DNA of 64,000 nucleotides from Streptomyces diastatochromogenes (lineage in GTDB: Bacteria; Actinomycetota; Actinomycetes; Streptomycetales; Streptomycetaceae): the NCBI GenBank assembly GCA_026913215.1, contig JAPTYK010000002.1:558001-622000 (forward strand). Reading direction: 5' to 3'. Positions within the stretch are counted from its first letter, which is position 1, and every line of letters starts with the position of its first letter. Below the pieces are notes generated by a model, which did no database searches, had not been told where the DNA came from, and was given only the letters and a program-made list of their open reading frames with translations. Of this stretch, positions 61,243-64,000 are shown piece after piece. The position numbers were made by a program, and so were the translations under genes.

Positions 61243-61520
61243 TCAGCCTGCTCGCCGACTGGCGTTGGACTGTTCGGCGTCGTTCCACATGATGGGCATC
61301 GCGCCGACCGGTGCGAATTCGATCTGTGGATCGGAGCTGTGGACCAGACACATCACGCGGCGTCCGAACAACGCGGCCCGGCGCGCGTTGTCAGCAACGA
61401 TGTCCAGGATGATCTGCGCGCTCTCCGGATGCGCTGCGGCGAAGACGTCGAAGTCGGTGAAGACCAGAACCAGGCCGGTGGCCTCCGGGTCGATCCCGTA
61501 CGAGGCGGAAATCGAGGTCG
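61243..61520 (-). pseudogene. Barstar-like C-terminal fragment
   Basis: The minus frame ending at 61243 reads SYGIDPEATGLVLVFTDFDV, AAAHPESAQIILDIVADNAR, RAALFGRRVMCLVHSSDPQI and EFAPVGAMPIMWN. It resembles the C-terminal part of actinobacterial barstar-family proteins (LxLxGFDxxxxxxxxxAxxILDIxAxxARxAALFGxRxLCLVxSDDPxIxFxPVG...W). No start codon is found in frame; an ATG further upstream (61552) is in another frame. It is a truncated or frameshifted gene for a ribonuclease inhibitor-like protein. Identity is tentative. Confidence 0.4.
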
Positions 61521-61631
61521 GACGCGGAGTCGGGCGTAGAGGCGGCCATGCTGGTGACCCTAGCCGGTCATGGCATCAGCAAGACGCGGCGTCTCGTCAG
61601 GCTTCGTGCTTACTTCCCAAGGTCTGTGTCA

Positions 61632-61690
61632 GAACCCCAGCAACCCCCAGCAACCCCCAGCAACCCCCAGCAACCCTAGGAACCCCCAGG
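61632..61690. repeat. 11-bp tandem repeat
   Basis: The unit CAGCAACCCCC is repeated about four times, followed by degenerate copies (AGCAACCCTAGGAACCCCC). It lies between the barstar-like fragment and the IclR gene, close to the 3' end of the latter. Confidence 0.85.
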
Positions 61691-61777
61691 AGATGAACGA
61701 AGCCACGATGATGTGGTCAAGGGAGTCGGAACACCCCGGCCGGGGGAGAGCCAGGCCCCCGCGTGGTGCTGCCGGGG

Positions 61778-62512
61778 TCAGGGGTGGGGCACGGCTACGG
61801 CTACGGCTTCGGTGAGGCGGTCGGCCGCGTCGATGGCGGCCTGTGCGAGTCGGGTGCCGGGGTGTCGGGTGAGGCGTTGGATCGGGCCGGTGACCGTGAC
61901 GGCGGCCACGACGCGGTGGGACGAGTTGCGGACCGGCGCAGAGACGGAGGCCATGCCGGGTTCGCGCTCGCCGATCGACTGGGCCCAGCCCCGGCGCCGT
62001 ACGCCGCTGAGGGCGGTGGCCGTGAAGCGGGCACCCTGCAGGCCTTCGTAGAAGCGTTCGGGTTCCTCCCAGGCCAGGAGGACCTGGGCGGCGGAGCCGA
62101 CCTTCATGGGGAGCGTGGATCCCACCGGCACGATGTCGCGCAGGCCGGCGGTCCGCTCGGCGGCGGCGACGCAGACGCGCATCTCGCCCTGGCGCCGGTA
62201 GAGCTGCGCGCTCTCGCCGGTGGCGTTCCGAAGGGAGGTGAGGACCGGTCCGGCCGCCGCCAGTAGGCAGTCCTCACCCGCGGCGGCCGAGAGCTCGCCG
62301 AGCCGGGGGCCGAGGACGAACCGGCCCTGTAGGTCCCTGCCGACCAGGCGGTGGCGTTCGAGCGCGAGGGCGAGTCGGTGGGCCGTGGGCCGCGACAGAC
62401 CGGTGGAGGCGACCAGCCCGGCCAGAGTGGCCGGGCCCGACGCCAGCGCGCCGAGGATCACCGCAGCCTTGTCGAGGACGCCAACACCACTAGAAATATC
62501 CGAAATGTCCAT
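61778..62512 (-). CDS. IclR family regulator, NdgR-like
   Basis: The product has 244 residues. After MDISD, the segment ISSGVGVLDKAAVILGALAS, GPATLAGLVASTGLSRPTAH is very close to Streptomyces NdgR/AreB. The effector domain has ESAQLYRRQGEMRVCVAAAE, GSTLPMKVGSAAQVLLAWEE and GVRRRGWAQSIGEREPGMAS, the IclR ligand pocket region. NdgR controls leuCD and amino acid pathways and is normally divergent from leuC. Here no leuC lies upstream, so this is a paralogue. ATG 62512 fits the family start; GGAG is 11 nt upstream. Its targets are unknown. No operator recognised. Confidence 0.88.
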   Translation of the reverse strand: MDISDISSGVGVLDKAAVILGALASGPATLAGLVASTGLSRPTAHRLALALERHRLVGRDLQGRFVLGPRLGELSAAAGEDCLLAAAGPVLTSLRNATGESAQLYRRQGEMRVCVAAAERTAGLRDIVPVGSTLPMKVGSAAQVLLAWEEPERFYEGLQGARFTATALSGVRRRGWAQSIGEREPGMASVSAPVRNSSHRVVAAVTVTGPIQRLTRHPGTRLAQAAIDAADRLTEAVAVAVPHP

Positions 62513-63089
62513 GAAAGGGGGTACTCCAGTCTCGATCCGCGAGCCGAGGCCCGCGGCGACCTCACGCAAGGGAGGGCAGGGATGATCAGCGGGAAAGGGC
62601 CGAAGCGGTCGGCCGATATGTCGCGGCGATCACGAGATGGGTACGCAAGAAGCCCGGGGTAGACGGAACCGGGGCGAAAGGCAGCACAGAGAGCACCGTG
62701 TCTCCTCATCTTTTCCCACGCCACGTTGGCGCGGGCCGGAGTTGGCACTGATCCCGACGGCGCGGCGCGAACATGGAACGCCGAGTCGACCGGGGAGTTG
62801 CCGGGGCTTCGTAGGGCCGGTCCCTCCACCCCTCTGGATGATTCGCGAGGAACCATACAAGACTCCCGGGGCTACCTGCCAGCGACTTCCTGCCCGGGGG
62901 AGCGGCAGGTCGGGTCGGCCGTGGCTCTGTCAGCGAATGAACCGAACCCGAGCAGGGGCGCGGGGGTGAGGTGGGGCCCTGGCTGTTTCGTCCTGTTGGG
63001 GTCCGATGGAGCCCCCGTCGGCCTCCTGGTGAAACGACCGCGCCGCGCCCGTGCGCACTCGCCTTCGGTCGGCTCTCTGAACTCGATCT
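62513..63089. other. Spacer without supportable gene
   Basis: No family resemblance found on either strand upstream of the IclR gene, up to the transposase relic. The frames present have a low-complexity Arg/Pro/Ser composition. Confidence 0.5.
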
Positions 63090-63563
63090 GTGCGACCTGA
63101 TAGACGCGATCCTCGACGTCGACCGCATCGGCGTCCCGTGGGGCAGTACCTCCCACACGACCACCCGCCGCACCAGACCGTTTGCGCCTGCTTCGCCCGT
63201 TGGCGGAACGACGGGGTCTTCGCCCAGCTGTGCGGGTTCCTTCGTTGTCTTGTACGGATCGCCGAAGGGCGAGGGGCCGAGCCCACGCGGCCTGCATCGT
63301 CGACTCCCAGGGCGTCAGGACATTCATCGATGTCCCCAAGACCAGCCGGGGTATCGACCCCATCAAGAAGATCATCGGGCGTAAGCCGAGCACCGTCACC
63401 CGCACCATCATCGGCCTGCTGCCGTGTCGGCCGTGGCGGTCACAGCCGCGAGCGCCCCCGGGCCGGCTGAGGAACCATCGCCGTCTGGCTCGCGATTGCG
63501 AAGCCGCCCTCCCGGCCCGATCCGAAGCCATGATCCACATCGCGATGAGTGAGACAGCCTCAT
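63090..63563 (+). pseudogene. IS5-family transposase remnant
   Basis: Across frames: DLIDAILDVDRIGVPWG, YLPHDHPPHQTVCACFARWR, NDGVFAQLCGFLRCLVRIAE, ACIVDSQGVRTFIDVPKTSR, GIDPIKKIIGRKPSTVTRTI. This is the IS5 (HTH, DxxV Asp and GKKIxGRKR core) order of a common Streptomyces transposase. The C-terminal half is missing and frames change at least twice. Confidence 0.7.
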
Positions 63564-63649
63564 GACCCGCCGCCTCACCGGAGAAAACACACCCACCTGG
63601 CGAGCCACCCGAGCCACCAAACCAGGAACGAAACACCCAGTAACCTGAG

Positions 63650-64000
63650 GTGGTGACCGGAACCGAGCTGGATGAGCTGATCGTTGCCGACAGCGCGGCG
63701 CTGCGCGCGTGGCTGCTGGACAACCACACCGCCTCTCCCGGCGTGTGGCTCGCTCTGGCCAGGAAGGGTGGCTCCGTCACCACGCTGACCTGGCAGCAGG
63801 CGGTCGACGAGGCGCTGTGCTTCGGGTGGATCGACGGGCAGGCACGCAAGCGCGACGAGGAGAGTTCCTGGAGGCGGTTCACCCGCGCCGGCCCCGCAGC
63901 GTCTGGTCCCGGCGCAACGTCGCCAACGTGGCACGGTTGGAGGCGGCCGGCCTGATGATGCCCGCCGGCCGCGCCGCGGTCGACGCCGCGAAGGCCGACG
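63650..64000 (+). CDS. YdeI/OmpD-associated family protein, cut by window edge (frameshift)
   Basis: VTGTELDELIVADSAALRAW, VWLALARKGGSVTTLTWQQA, VDEALCFGWIDGQARKRDEE are the YdeI (DUF1801-associated/OmpD) N-terminus, with the diagnostic EALCFGWIDG. At about 63881-63884 one C is missing (ACCCG for ACCCCG). Restored, RRNVANVARLEAAGLMMPAG continues to the edge. GTG 63650 or 63653, after GAGG. The family is widespread, about 190-200 residues, with poorly known function. About half is visible. Confidence 0.8.

Noticed and set aside
61211..61696. 161-codon plus-strand frame
   Set aside because: Mirror of the barstar-like minus-strand fragment and then the 11-bp repeat; no protein-like composition.

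Overview
The window looks like an accessory stretch of a Streptomyces (or close relative) chromosome, probably an arm region. The evidence is the very high GC content, the frequent GTG/TTG starts behind strong Shine-Dalgarno sites, the dense TetR-family regulators, an NdgR-type IclR protein, a tRNA-Trp with encoded CCA, and a large load of decayed insertion sequences. Many genes carry single-base frameshifts, mostly a lost base in a short C, G or A/T run. Some are probably base-calling errors. Others (acyl-CoA dehydrogenase, symporter, fumarase, integrase) also have stops and deletions and are real remnants.

Layout. 1-8 kb: a partial TetR gene, a COG0523 metallochaperone remnant, then a Zur-box-controlled operon for an anchored-repeat type zinc/manganese ABC transporter: a secreted repeat protein, two sortase-type surface proteins, a lipoprotein binding protein carrying an inserted repeat domain, an ATPase and a permease, ended by a strong hairpin. 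8-14.3 kb: an amidase with a divergent TetR, a mosaic of gene fragments (CGNR, fumarase, LacI) and a catalase. 14.4-28.4 kb: an amine-oxidation island with three flavin amine oxidase genes and a fourth in fragments, an aldehyde dehydrogenase coupled to one of them, a nitronate monooxygenase, remnants of beta-oxidation and acetate-uptake genes, and four TetR genes with visible palindromic operators. 28.5-35.6 kb: a compact MarR regulon (SRPBCC, two aldo/keto reductases, a flavin oxidoreductase, NTF2-like, GlcG-like, MFS efflux, VOC) sharing an operator at its promoters, with a 32-bp repeat that makes a chain of coupled 11-codon ORFs.

35.8-52.5 kb: a mobile-element graveyard (IS630, IS701, several IS5-type, ISL3, IS3 and tyrosine integrase remnants, plus a miniature inverted-repeat element holding a broken tRNA-Ser-like sequence). 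In it sits an intact two-gene cassette: an EACC1-like small protein overlapping a caspase-like peptidase, transmembrane, seven-bladed WD40 protein. This resembles predicted actinobacterial self/non-self or cell-death conflict systems and is the strongest candidate for an undescribed system here. 52.8-64 kb: a secreted trypsin-like protease, a secreted erythromycin-esterase-family protein, tRNA-Trp, a leucine-rich-repeat protein, an NdgR-like regulator, several small proteins of unknown function, more IS remnants and a partial YdeI-like gene at the right edge.

Functionally, the island reads as three regulated catabolic or detoxification modules (amines to aldehydes to acids, electrophile/carbonyl stress, amide hydrolysis), one metal-acquisition module and one putative defence module, separated by transposon debris.
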